A DNA stretch of 64,000 nt from Mycolicibacterium crocinum (GTDB taxonomy: Bacteria > Actinomycetota > Actinomycetes > Mycobacteriales > Mycobacteriaceae). The stretch is taken from NCBI RefSeq assembly GCF_022370635.2, contig NZ_CP092362.2, positions 5,828,001 to 5,892,000 of the forward strand, given 5' to 3'. The notes under the pieces are model-generated. The model saw only the letters and a list, made by a program, of their open reading frames with translations, did not search any database and was not told the DNA's origin. This document shows positions 34,916 to 44,152 of this stretch, piece after piece. How positions within the stretch are numbered: position 1 is the first letter of the stretch; every line of letters begins with the position of its first letter. The translations under genes were made by a program, and so were the position numbers.

Positions 34916-37510
34916 CTAGCTCTCACCGGTATTCCTAGCTCTCCGCGCAGTGGGCCACTTCTCGACCTCCGCAGCCAGATCCGTTGCCTCGATCGGATGG
35001 GCATACGAAAATCCCTGCTGCAGTACACATCCCGCGTCTCGGAGCCAGTCTGCCTGTTTCTGGTTCTCGACACCCTCGGCGATCAGATCGACCTGCATAC
35101 AGGACGCCAGCGCGATGTGGCTGCGCACCAGATTCTGCACGCGCTGATCGTCGTGAACTTCGGCGACGAACGTGCGGTCGATCTTCAGCCAGTCGACGGG
35201 GATGTGCAGCAGATTCGTCAAGCTGGCATGGTCGACCCCGAAATCATCGATGGCCAGGTTGAATCCGATGCTACGGGCATGGCGCAACGCCACGCGCGCC
35301 GTGGCCGGATCTCCGTAGAACGTGCGTTCGGTGAGCTCCAGGCAGATGTTCTCCGGGGCGACCCCACTGTCGCGCTGCGCGCCGATCAGGTCGTCGAGGA
35401 AGCTGCCTTCCAGCACGTGGTCCGGCGACAGGTTCACGTGCAGCTTCAAATCATTTCGGCCCAGCGCTGCGAAGTCCTCAAAACTGCGCGCCAAAATCCA
35501 CCGGCTCAACTCGCCGATCTGCCCGGCACTTTCGGCCAGGGCGATGATGTCGGTCGCGGGGATCTCTTCGTCGCCGACCCGCCAACGAACCAGTGCTTCG
35601 AGACCGAAGAGCGCACCGGTGGCTGAGTTCACGATCGGCTGGTAGGCCAGCCTGAACTCCGAGCGGACAATGGCATCCGCCACTTCCGACCGCAGATCCA
35701 CCTTGCCCTTGTGCCGCGAGCCGATGCCCTCGGTGTAGAGGACACATTCGTCGAGCCGGTTCTTTTTCGACTCGAACATGGCTATGTCGGCCTGGTTCAG
35801 AAGGTCCTCCGGCGAGCGCGCGCTTGCGCCGAGACATGAGATGCCCATGCTCAAGGACGGATACAGCGTGACGTTCTTACAGCGAACCGGCTCGCCCTGG
35901 ACCTGCTGCAGGATTCGGTTGCCCGCCGCGACGGCGTCCTCGATCGACGGCACATCTTCGAAGACGACGATGAACTCGTCCCCACCGATGCGACAGACTA
36001 GAGCGTCGTCACCGGCGGCCGACCGAAGGCGTGCCGCCACTTCGACGAGCAACTCGTCGCCGGTGTCATGTCCGTAGGTGTCGTTCACCGACTTGAACCT
36101 GTTGACATCCATGTACAACAGCGCAGCCAGTTTTCCGTCGCTCTGCCGGCGGGACAGCTCCGCGAGCCGCTCATTGAGTTCTCGTCGATTGGCCAGATCG
36201 GTGAGCGGGTCGTGGCTCGCGAGGTGGCTGATCACCATTTGGGCTTGTTTGATCTCGGTCAGGTCATGCACCACGACCGCGACATGCAAATCGATCGAGT
36301 CACCGATCGGCGACAGGGTGATCAGCACGTCGACCGGACGACGCAGCCCGGAAGCGAACGTCATCTCCATCGACACTTCCTGGTGCGTCGCCAGGGTGCT
36401 GTCCAACTGCTCACGCAGCCGGTCTCGGTGGGCGTCGACGGCAAGGTCCACGATGGACCGGCCGATCAGGCTGTCGTCATGCCCACTGAACAAGGCGGTG
36501 GCAGCCTTGTTGCAGCTGCGGATCACCCCGGAGGCATCCACCGCGAGAATCGCGTCAGCGGTGGCCTGCATGACGGCGGCATACTCGGTCTGGACCCGGT
36601 AGAGCGTGGCGTTGGATATCGCGAGAGCGGCGGCCACCGAGGTGCCGCGAAACAGCGCGGTCTCGACCTCGGAGAAGGGTGGACCATCGGTTCGGCCCAC
36701 ACAGAGAATGCCGACCGGCTGCCCTCGGGCCGACAGCTCCTGGATCATGACGGCCCCGCCGGGCATCGGAGCGCGCACCCCGCCGGATGCCTGCTCAACG
36801 AGCCACTGCTGCAGCAGCTCCGAACGTCGACCGCCCTCGGTGTGGGAGAACGAGTCGTGCCATTCACTGCCCGGCGCCGGTAGCCGAAGCAGACATGCCG
36901 CGTCGAACAACTGGCTCATCTCGGCGACGATGGTCTTCTCCAACGTGTGCAGGTCGATGCTGTCGGCGGCGAAGATGTTGGCCAACCGAGCCCGTCGCCG
37001 GGTGAACGCCAACTCTTCGCGCTGTCGACTCTCGGCCGCACGCGCGATTTGCAATTGCTGTTCATGCAGGCGAGCGGCCTCCATGCGGAGTTTGGCAAAC
37101 GATCGATCCAGCTCCAGCAAAGCTTTCACCTTGGCAAAGAGCACCGCCGCGGAAACCGGCTTGAGGAGAAAGTCGACCGCGCCGAGGTCGTATCCGCGAT
37201 CCAGATCGCCATCGTCGGCCTGGCCGGTGAGGAAGATGATGGGTGTCGAAGCCAACTCGTCGGCTTCCCGGATGAGTTGCGCCGTCTCGAATCCGCCCAT
37301 GCCCGGCATGTTGATGTCGAGCACAATCACCGCGACCTTGCGCTGCAAGAGGGCGGTGAGCGCCTCTTCTCCCGATCCCGCCTGGACAAGTTCGCAGTCC
37401 AGGGGTGTCAGCACAGTGCACAGCAGGTCCCGCAGCCGAGCGTCATCGTCGACAACCAAGACCGTCTGTTTGCTCTCGGTTGTCGTGGGCTCCCCGACCA
37501 CGCCATCCAT
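34916..37510 (-). CDS. Response regulator with REC-GAF-PAS-GGDEF-EAL domains
   Basis: 864 residues from ATG at 37510; the frame runs 132 nt further upstream without similarity. The receiver domain (15-130) has phospho-Asp D65 in VLDINMP and Lys in LLKPV. Then come a GAF-like domain (190-300), PAS (310-420), GGDEF (430-580, intact GGDEF at 509-513) and EAL (605-855, EAL at 638-640). EAL catalytic motifs NLSP, ELTE, DDFG, LKIDR and AEGVE are all kept. It should both make and break cyclic-di-GMP, switched by phosphorylation from the kinase encoded 6 nt downstream. No degenerate site is visible. Confidence 0.93.
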   Translation of the reverse strand: MDGVVGEPTTTESKQTVLVVDDDARLRDLLCTVLTPLDCELVQAGSGEEALTALLQRKVAVIVLDINMPGMGGFETAQLIREADELASTPIIFLTGQADDGDLDRGYDLGAVDFLLKPVSAAVLFAKVKALLELDRSFAKLRMEAARLHEQQLQIARAAESRQREELAFTRRRARLANIFAADSIDLHTLEKTIVAEMSQLFDAACLLRLPAPGSEWHDSFSHTEGGRRSELLQQWLVEQASGGVRAPMPGGAVMIQELSARGQPVGILCVGRTDGPPFSEVETALFRGTSVAAALAISNATLYRVQTEYAAVMQATADAILAVDASGVIRSCNKAATALFSGHDDSLIGRSIVDLAVDAHRDRLREQLDSTLATHQEVSMEMTFASGLRRPVDVLITLSPIGDSIDLHVAVVVHDLTEIKQAQMVISHLASHDPLTDLANRRELNERLAELSRRQSDGKLAALLYMDVNRFKSVNDTYGHDTGDELLVEVAARLRSAAGDDALVCRIGGDEFIVVFEDVPSIEDAVAAGNRILQQVQGEPVRCKNVTLYPSLSMGISCLGASARSPEDLLNQADIAMFESKKNRLDECVLYTEGIGSRHKGKVDLRSEVADAIVRSEFRLAYQPIVNSATGALFGLEALVRWRVGDEEIPATDIIALAESAGQIGELSRWILARSFEDFAALGRNDLKLHVNLSPDHVLEGSFLDDLIGAQRDSGVAPENICLELTERTFYGDPATARVALRHARSIGFNLAIDDFGVDHASLTNLLHIPVDWLKIDRTFVAEVHDDQRVQNLVRSHIALASCMQVDLIAEGVENQKQADWLRDAGCVLQQGFSYAHPIEATDLAAEVEKWPTARRARNTGES

Positions 37511-37820
37511 CAGCACAGGCTTAATGTTCCCTCCCGCGCGAGGTATGGCACAAGCACACGAACTTTCACTCCCCCGACTCTTTTCGTGAACAATAATTCG
37601 TTCCACAATTGTGCCGCTGCGCCGCTTCCAACAACACGCCAATCGAGAAATTCAGCAAATTTTGTGGTTCAACCGTGACGTGGTCGCTGCGAGCATCGGA
37701 AAGTCTAGACAGCTCCATCGACGCTGCCTCCGCGTCCGCGGATATGACTGTTCGGCAAACAGTCTTACCGACCGTCGCATTCCAGTGCATATTCGCGGGT
37801 CGTGCGGTCTACTTGTCGCC
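37511..37820. other. 310-nt divergent promoter region of two cyclic-di-GMP genes
   Basis: More AT-rich than its surroundings. It holds the perfect palindrome CACAATTGTG (37604-37613), an imperfect GTGAAC...GTTCCAC inverted repeat (37586-37606) and the 41-nt similar sequence at 37624-37664. The region carries the promoters for both directions. No convincing gene lies in it, and no ribosome binding site is seen for the plus-strand gene. Confidence 0.6.
37624..37664 (+). repeat. 41-nt sequence similar to 28806-28846, copy 2
   Basis: Second copy of the sequence described at 28806 (29/41 identical, no gaps). Here it lies about 160 nt before the GAF-EAL-PAS-GGDEF start and about 115 nt before the divergent regulator start. 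The two copies lie on either side of the Che/cyclic-di-GMP operon. A shared regulator-binding site or a common ancestral 5' region is possible. Confidence 0.4.
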
Positions 37821-39935
37821 ATGGGGGTCGACGAGCCAATCGGTGACGACGGGGTGGAGATTCCCGTTGAACTCGTCCGCAGCCTGCTGAGCCTGTTGCG
37901 TAGCCGACTCGGGCTGGAAACCGCGTGGCTGTCGTCCTTTCGGGACGGCATGCAAACCTTCGAGGTCCTCGACGGTGACACCGACACGATAGGGCTGTCG
38001 TCGGGCGACCGCGCCTCACTGTTCGATTCGTATTGTGTGCGGGTCATCGACGGCCGGCTGCCCGGGATCGTCCCCGACACCAGCGCCAATCAGACCACCG
38101 ACGCGCTGCCCGTGACTCGCGAATTCGGGCTGGGCGCCTACGTCGGTGTGCCGGTGCTGAACCGTAACGGCGGAACCGTCGGGATGGTGTGCGCGGTCAG
38201 CCGCGAGGCCAAGCCCTACCTCGCCGATTTCGATATGCGCATCGTCAAGCAGGTCGCCGAACTCATCGGCACGCTGATCGATTCTCCCGAGAACGGCCGG
38301 GACACCACCGCCGCGCAGCGCGCCGCCATCCGCCGGGTGGTGTATCAGCGCGATTTCGAAGTGGTGTTCCAGTCGGTGCACGACGTACCAACCGGCAAGG
38401 TGGTGGGTGTAGAGGCGCTGGCTCGGTTTCCCCGTGAACCGTTCCGCCCGGACGGATTCCTTGCGCAGGCGGCGCTGCTGGGCTTGGGGATCGAGTTGGA
38501 GACAGCGATCGTAGCTCGCGTCATCTCGATGGTGCCCCAGCTGCCCGAGGACATTTTCGTCGCGGTGAACATCTCCCCGACCGCCGCGCTGGTCGCTCCG
38601 TGGGAGCAGATGCTGGCGGACGTCGATCCCTCGCGAATTGTGTTGGAGCTTACCGAACATGACGCTGTCCTGGACTACGGTGCGCTCGACGATGCGTTGG
38701 AGCCCTGCCGCACACGAGGTGTCCGGGTGGCGGTCGACGACGTCGGCGCCGGCTTCTCGTCCTTCTCCCATGTGCTCGAGCTGAGCCCGGAATTCGTCAA
38801 GATCGACCAGTCGATCACCCGCCACATCGATGTCGACGACGCTCGCCGGCGTCTCGCGCATGCCATTGCCGAACTCGCCGGACAGATGGGCGCGACGGTG
38901 ATCGCCGAAGGTGTTGAAACACAAGGCGAACTGGATGCCATCAACGCGGTGGGCATCAGCGCGGCGCAGGGGTACTACCTCAGCCGTCCACGTCCTCTGG
39001 TGCACGGGTTCCCGGCTGCCGCCGCGGCAGCGTCGACCGATCTACTTCCCACCGCGGTGGATCTGTTGGGAGAGCGCCGGTTCGAACTGGCCCTTGCCCA
39101 TTCGCCCATCGGCATGGCTGTCGTGGGCTTGGACGGGACGTTCCTGCGCACCAACCGCGCCCTGCGCAGCATGCTCGGCTACACCAAACGGGAACTGGCC
39201 GAGCTCACGTTTCAAGAGATCACCCATCCCGACGATCTCGACGCCGACATCGCGCTGCTCACTGAATGCCTGGAAGGGCGGCGGCGTTCCTACCGCATCG
39301 ACAAGCGCTACATCGCCGCCGACGGACGCATCGTGTGGGGCGCACTGACCGTCGTCGTCGTCCACGCCCCGCGGGATCAGCCGCGCTACTTCGTCTCGCA
39401 GATCGTGGATGTGACCGCCGACCGGATCCGCGAGGCCGATCTGGCGCGGCAGGCGGCCACCGACCCGCTGACCGGGGTGGCGAACCGGTCCGCCGGCTGG
39501 AGCCGCCTCGAACAGCTCGACGTCAGCGGACGGGGCTACGGAATCTTGTTCTGCGATATCGAACGCTTCAAAGCCGTCAATGACCAACACGGTCATCGGG
39601 CCGGTGACCAGCTGTTGGTCGACGTGGCCGAACGCCTGCAGGCGGCGGTCGGAGAGGACGACGTCGTCGCGCGATGGGGCGGTGATGAGTTTCTGGTGAT
39701 CACCGATTCGGTCAACGACTGGGAACTCGCCCGCCTGGCCGACCGGATCACCGACGAACTGGACCGGGCACCGGTCGCGCTCGGCGAGGGCAAGCAGGTC
39801 GCGGCCAGGATGACCATCGGATTCGCGGCGCACCGCACCGGTGACGGACGGTCGATCGACGCCGTCCTCGAGCACGCCGACCAGGCTATGTACAACAAGC
39901 GACGCCGACGAAGCCGACGGGCTGCGGGTAGTTAG
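37821..39935 (+). CDS. GAF-EAL-PAS-GGDEF cyclic-di-GMP enzyme
   Basis: 704 residues from ATG at 37821. The N-terminal GAF (10-155) has LGAYVGVPVLNRNGG. EAL follows (165-395; EAL at 198-200, NISP, ELTE, DDVGAG in place of DDFGTG, VKIDQS, AEGVET). Then PAS (420-535, SPIGMAVVGLDGTFLRTNRA) and GGDEF (540-695; intact GGDEF at 620-624). The EAL-before-GGDEF order is the reverse of the usual GGDEF-EAL tandem. Both active sites look intact. It is divergent from the receiver-type GGDEF-EAL gene. The start is weakly supported; longer starts give an unconserved basic leader. Confidence 0.9.
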   Translation: MGVDEPIGDDGVEIPVELVRSLLSLLRSRLGLETAWLSSFRDGMQTFEVLDGDTDTIGLSSGDRASLFDSYCVRVIDGRLPGIVPDTSANQTTDALPVTREFGLGAYVGVPVLNRNGGTVGMVCAVSREAKPYLADFDMRIVKQVAELIGTLIDSPENGRDTTAAQRAAIRRVVYQRDFEVVFQSVHDVPTGKVVGVEALARFPREPFRPDGFLAQAALLGLGIELETAIVARVISMVPQLPEDIFVAVNISPTAALVAPWEQMLADVDPSRIVLELTEHDAVLDYGALDDALEPCRTRGVRVAVDDVGAGFSSFSHVLELSPEFVKIDQSITRHIDVDDARRRLAHAIAELAGQMGATVIAEGVETQGELDAINAVGISAAQGYYLSRPRPLVHGFPAAAAAASTDLLPTAVDLLGERRFELALAHSPIGMAVVGLDGTFLRTNRALRSMLGYTKRELAELTFQEITHPDDLDADIALLTECLEGRRRSYRIDKRYIAADGRIVWGALTVVVVHAPRDQPRYFVSQIVDVTADRIREADLARQAATDPLTGVANRSAGWSRLEQLDVSGRGYGILFCDIERFKAVNDQHGHRAGDQLLVDVAERLQAAVGEDDVVARWGGDEFLVITDSVNDWELARLADRITDELDRAPVALGEGKQVAARMTIGFAAHRTGDGRSIDAVLEHADQAMYNKRRRRSRRAAGS

Positions 39936-39977
39936 ACGCGTTCAGCTGGGTACACCTTGCACGGCAAGGAGGTTCTG

Positions 39978-40202
39978 GTGGACAAGATCTGGGAGGTCGT
40001 CGCCGGGGATTCGTATGACCCCGGCGATCCTGGCAATGGTGCGGAGGAGCAACTCATTCTGCGCGGATCCGAAGAGGAGGCGCGGCGGGTGTATGCCGAC
40101 AGCGTCGCCGAGGCGGCCGAGCGCGGCCATGCGTACGTCACACTGCGGTGCGGTGGCGGCGATATCGAGAGATGGCCCCAGCGCACCGGGTGGACGGTCT
40201 GA
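39978..40202 (+). CDS. Small hypothetical protein
   Basis: 74 residues from GTG at 39978, supported by a strong AAGGAGG 5 nt upstream. An alternative TTG start 21 nt earlier has no such signal. The protein is acidic, with a predicted helix-rich core (SEEEARRVYADSVAEAAERG) and a beta-like end (HAYVTLRCGGGDIERW). It has no signal peptide. It lies 42 nt after the GAF-EAL-PAS-GGDEF gene on the same strand and may be co-transcribed with it. Function is unknown. Confidence 0.7.
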   Translation: MDKIWEVVAGDSYDPGDPGNGAEEQLILRGSEEEARRVYADSVAEAAERGHAYVTLRCGGGDIERWPQRTGWTV

Positions 40203-40273
40203 CCACCCGCGACAGCCTTAGTTAGTTCCGGTAACGTTTCTGTGGTATCCGCGCGCAGAACAGGAGCGATGAC

Positions 40274-40753
40274 ATGAATCTCGGCCCCTGGGGTGATCTC
40301 ACGATACTTGCTGCCGTGCTCGAAATCGTCTTCGCCGCTTGCGTATTCGTCTACATCGGCCGCCTGGAGCGACGCGTGCCGCATCCGATGGGCGATCAGG
40401 TGGGCGCCCACAAGGCGGTGCTGGCCAAGGTTCGCAAGCGTGAGCCGTTGACGCGGGACGAATTCGACTACGCGACCGAACTGGTTGCCGACGCTCGCTC
40501 ACCGCTGGCGTACGCGATTCCCGCGGCGCTGTTCACGATGGGCTTCTTCTACGTCGTCGGCTGCCTGTTCATGCTGCACCTCGACGGCGGTAACCCCTCG
40601 TTTCGGACGTTCATCGGCGGCATCCCGATGCTGACGTCGATGAACATGGCCGCTCAGTTGCGCAGGGTCGCGGGCATGAAGAGCAAGCTGCGCGACATCC
40701 CGGTGGTCGAAAACGAGGACACCGATCAGCTCACTCCCGTTGGTAGCGCCTGA
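40274..40753 (+). CDS. Small membrane protein, unknown
   Basis: 159 residues with two membrane segments: one at the N terminus (LTILAAVLEIVFAACVFVYI) and one near 80-100 (AIPAALFTMGFFYVVGCLFM). The linker is charged (LAKVRKREPLTRDEFDY). AGGAG lies 7 nt before the ATG. It converges with mmpL, with 6 nt between the stops. I do not recognise a family. Confidence 0.72.
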   Translation: MNLGPWGDLTILAAVLEIVFAACVFVYIGRLERRVPHPMGDQVGAHKAVLAKVRKREPLTRDEFDYATELVADARSPLAYAIPAALFTMGFFYVVGCLFMLHLDGGNPSFRTFIGGIPMLTSMNMAAQLRRVAGMKSKLRDIPVVENEDTDQLTPVGSA

Positions 40754-40759
40754 CTTTCG

Positions 40760-43636
40760 TCACTTCGGCGCTTTTGCTATCCCGTCGCCGTCCTCCCACA
40801 GCAGCAGCTGACGCACCGACTGCCGGGTTCCGTACGGCTGCAACATCCGGCTGGCTGGGCGGGGACGCACCTTCAGTGGCCACCAGAACCATCGGCCGAG
40901 TAGTGCTGCGACCGCCGGCGTCATGAACGACCGGACGATCAGCGTGTCGAACAGCAGGCCAAGGGCGATCGTCGTGCCGATCTGTCCGAGGATCCGCAAG
41001 TCGGCGAAGATGAACGACGCCATCGTGGCGGCGAACACCAGACCGGCTGCCGTCACCACCGCACCGGACCCGGCCATCGCCCGGATGATGCCCGTGTTGA
41101 GGCCGGCGTGGATCTCCTCCTTGAACCGGGATATCAACAGCAGGTTGTAGTCAGATCCCACCGCCAGAAGAAGAATGATGGCCAGCGCCAGCACGATCCA
41201 GAACAGATGGATCCCGAAGATGTCCTGCCAGATCAACACGGACAGCCCGAAGGAGGCGCCCAGCGACAACGCCACGGTGCCCACGATCACGAACGCGGCG
41301 ACGATGCTGCGGGTGATGAACATCATCACGAGCAGGATGAGGCTGAGCGCAGCGATCCCGGCGATCATGAGGTCGTAGGTGGCCCCGTCCTGAATGTCCT
41401 TGTAGGTGGCCGCAGTACCGGCGAGGTAGATTTTCGAACCCGCCAGCGGCGTCCCTTTGACGGCTTCCTGCGCGGCGTGCCGGATCGAGTCGATGTGCGA
41501 AATACCCTCTGGCGTGGCGGGATCCCCGTCATGGGTGATGATCATCCGGGCGGCCTTGCCGTCGGGCGACAGGAACAGCTTCATCCCGCGCTCGAATTCG
41601 GGGTTCGTGAATGCCTCCGGCGGCAGATAGAACGAATCGTCGGTCTTGGAGGCGTCGTAGGCCTGCCCCAGCGCGGTCGAATTCTGCAGCGCCGCTTGAG
41701 CTTGGTCGTTGATTCCCGACGTGGTGGCGTAATTGGTCAGCGTCAGATCGCGGTTGGTCTGCTGACTCTCGATCTGCGGGGGGATCAGCGCAAGCAGCTT
41801 CGGTTGCAGCGCATCGAGTTTGGCGATACTGCCGGCGACATTACCCAGCTGGTCGGTCAGCGCGTCGATGCCGTCGAGCGCGTCGAACAGCGATCGCAGC
41901 GCGGCACAGACCGGGATGTCGTAACAGTGCGGCTCCCAATAGAAGTAGTTGCGCAGCGGCCGGAAGAAGTCGTCGAAGTTGGCGATCTTGTTGCGCAGGT
42001 CCTGCGCGGTGGCGACGGTGTCGGCGAAGGCCTTGGTCTGCTCATCGGTGACCGCACTCGACTGCTGCTGCAGCGCATACTGCTGGCGCAGGATGTCGAT
42101 CGAGTTGTTGATCACGTCGACCTGCTTGAGCAGATCCTCACCGCGAGCCTGCTGGAACGGCAGATTGTTGATCTGCGAGGCACTTCCGGCGCTGATCTGG
42201 AACGGGATCGACGTGTGGTCCAGGGGCGTTCCCAGCGGTCGGGTGATCGACTGCACCTGGGCGATGCCGTCGCTGTGGAACACCGCCTTGGCGACCCGTT
42301 CCAACAAAATCATGTCGGTGGAGTTGCGCAGATCGTGGTCGGTTTCGATCATCAGCAGCTCGGGATTGAGCCGGGCCTGGGTGAAGTGCCGTTCGGCCGC
42401 GGTGTATCCAACGTTGGCCGGCGCGCTGGCCGGCATGTAGCCGCGGGCGTCGTAGCTGGTCTTGTACGCGGGCAACGCGATCAGACCGATCAGCGCGATC
42501 GCGACCGTCACCACTAGGACCGGACCGGGCCAGCGCACGATCGCGGTGCCGATGCGGCGCCACCCCTGGGTGCGCATCGGGCGAGCAGGCTCGAACAGAC
42601 CGAAGTGGCGGCCGATGATCAACAGGGCCGGCGCCAGCGTGAGCGCCGCGACGACAGCGACGAGCACGCCGATGCCGGCGGGCACCCCCAAGCTGTTGAA
42701 GTACGGCAGTCGGGTGAACGTCAGGCACAGCACCGCGCCCGCGATGGTCAGACCCGATCCCAGGATGATGTGCGCGGTGCCGTGGTACATCGAGTTGTAC
42801 GCCGAGACCCGGTCCTCGCCGGCGTAACGCGCTTCGTGGAAGCGGCCGAGGAGGAAGATCGCATAGTCCGTGCCGGCGGCAATCACCAACAGCGTCAACA
42901 GGTTTGTCGAGTACGTCGAGAGTTCGATGATGCCGGCGTTGGCGAGCACGGCCACCGAGCCACGGGACGCGGTCAGCTCGATCATCACCGTGAAGATCAC
43001 GAAGAACACGGTGGTGAGCCGGCGGTAGAGGAAGAACAGCATCACCGCGATCACCCCGATGGTGATCAGGGTGGTCTTCAGCGTGCCGTGGCGGCCCACT
43101 TCGAACTGATCGGTGACCAGTGGCGCCGCGCCGGTCACGTAGACCTTCAGGCCCGGTGGCGGCGGGGTGTTGTTGACGATGTTGCGCACCGAGTCGACTG
43201 ATTCGTTGGCCAGCGACTCACCCTGGTTGCCGGCCAAATAGAGCTGGACCAGGGCAGCCTTGCCGTCGGCGCTCTGCGAGCCGGCCGCCGTCAGTGGATC
43301 ACCCCAGAAGTCCTGGATGTGCTGGACGTGTTTGGTGTCGGCCTGGAGCTTTTTGATCAAGCCGTCGTAGTAGTGGTGCGCCTCGGCGCCGAGGGGCTGG
43401 TCACCTTCCAGGACGATCATCGCCGAACTGTCGGAGTCGAATTCGCCGAACACCTTGCCGATGCGTTTGGCGGCCAGCAGCGACGGCGAATCCTGCGGGC
43501 TCAGCGAGACGTTGTGCGATTCGGCGACGGTCTCCAGCTGCGGGACGAAGACGTTGGTGACCACCGCGAGGCCGAGCCAGAAGACTGCAATGAGAACCGA
43601 GTACCGCCGGATGAAATCGGGAATCCGGTGGGTCAT
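40760..43636 (-). CDS. MmpL-family RND transporter (paralogue of 16.6-kb gene)
   Basis: 958 residues, an RND inner-membrane transporter. Asp-Tyr relay pairs are present in AAGTDYAIFLLGR and AVGSDYNLLLISR. The extended coiled-coil-like periplasmic domain with YWEPHCYDIPVCAAL and ESQQTNRDL is very like that of the first MmpL, and long stretches are identical in the last 350 residues (clearly over 70% by eye). The start overlaps the mmpS stop (ATGA), the classic mmpS-mmpL unit. Likely cargo: siderophore, glycolipid or drug. Confidence 0.93.
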   Translation of the reverse strand: MTHRIPDFIRRYSVLIAVFWLGLAVVTNVFVPQLETVAESHNVSLSPQDSPSLLAAKRIGKVFGEFDSDSSAMIVLEGDQPLGAEAHHYYDGLIKKLQADTKHVQHIQDFWGDPLTAAGSQSADGKAALVQLYLAGNQGESLANESVDSVRNIVNNTPPPPGLKVYVTGAAPLVTDQFEVGRHGTLKTTLITIGVIAVMLFFLYRRLTTVFFVIFTVMIELTASRGSVAVLANAGIIELSTYSTNLLTLLVIAAGTDYAIFLLGRFHEARYAGEDRVSAYNSMYHGTAHIILGSGLTIAGAVLCLTFTRLPYFNSLGVPAGIGVLVAVVAALTLAPALLIIGRHFGLFEPARPMRTQGWRRIGTAIVRWPGPVLVVTVAIALIGLIALPAYKTSYDARGYMPASAPANVGYTAAERHFTQARLNPELLMIETDHDLRNSTDMILLERVAKAVFHSDGIAQVQSITRPLGTPLDHTSIPFQISAGSASQINNLPFQQARGEDLLKQVDVINNSIDILRQQYALQQQSSAVTDEQTKAFADTVATAQDLRNKIANFDDFFRPLRNYFYWEPHCYDIPVCAALRSLFDALDGIDALTDQLGNVAGSIAKLDALQPKLLALIPPQIESQQTNRDLTLTNYATTSGINDQAQAALQNSTALGQAYDASKTDDSFYLPPEAFTNPEFERGMKLFLSPDGKAARMIITHDGDPATPEGISHIDSIRHAAQEAVKGTPLAGSKIYLAGTAATYKDIQDGATYDLMIAGIAALSLILLVMMFITRSIVAAFVIVGTVALSLGASFGLSVLIWQDIFGIHLFWIVLALAIILLLAVGSDYNLLLISRFKEEIHAGLNTGIIRAMAGSGAVVTAAGLVFAATMASFIFADLRILGQIGTTIALGLLFDTLIVRSFMTPAVAALLGRWFWWPLKVRPRPASRMLQPYGTRQSVRQLLLWEDGDGIAKAPK

Positions 43637-44079
43637 CCCGACTTGTCCAGGCAGTAGGTGAAGGCGTTCAGGGTGTTCACAGTTCGCTCGTCTTTGACGA
43701 CGTCGTCGATCTTGATGCGGCAGCCGATCGAGTCACTGTCCCCCTGGGCGGAGACGTTGACGAAGACCGCCGGCTGAGTGGTGGTGGTGTCGTAGGCCCA
43801 CGGCAGCGTGACGGCGTCGGCGCGCTGCGGCTGCGCGTTCACGTCCAGGTAGGTGATGGTCGCGACGGTGCCCGGCGGCCCGAAAACCTCCAGGACGACG
43901 TGCTTGGGATTGAACGGGACGATGTCGTTGCCCGCTCCGCTGGGTGTGGAGGTGACGTCATGGGACGCGAAGATGCCGTGCAGCCGGTACACAGCAAACC
44001 CGGCCACGACGACGACCACAACCGCCACCAGCAGCATCCAGCGTTGGCTGAGCCGCCGGCCGATCGAAACCCGCTGCAT
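43633..44079 (-). CDS. MmpS-family accessory protein
   Basis: 148 residues from ATG at 44079 (AAAGGG 6 nt upstream). One N-terminal membrane helix (WMLLVAVVVVVVAGFAVYRL) is followed by a periplasmic beta-sandwich domain typical of MmpS4/5 (VVLEVFGPPGTVATITYLDV, PWAYDTTTTQPAVFVNVSAQ, SIGCRIKIDD). It works with MmpL as an envelope-spanning adaptor. The promoter region has the GACCGTACGGTACC site at 44153-44166. Confidence 0.92.
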   Translation of the reverse strand: MQRVSIGRRLSQRWMLLVAVVVVVVAGFAVYRLHGIFASHDVTSTPSGAGNDIVPFNPKHVVLEVFGPPGTVATITYLDVNAQPQRADAVTLPWAYDTTTTQPAVFVNVSAQGDSDSIGCRIKIDDVVKDERTVNTLNAFTYCLDKSG

Positions 44080-44152
44080 CCGTGACCCTTTCGTGAGCGG
44101 CGACAGGCGCGGACGGTACGACGTTCCCGAGGGACTGCTTATCAACTAGATT

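Noticed and set aside
37611..37820. Longer N terminus of the GAF-EAL-PAS-GGDEF protein
   Set aside because: The extra 70 residues are basic, Cys-rich and unlike GAF proteins; they cross the shared promoter region.
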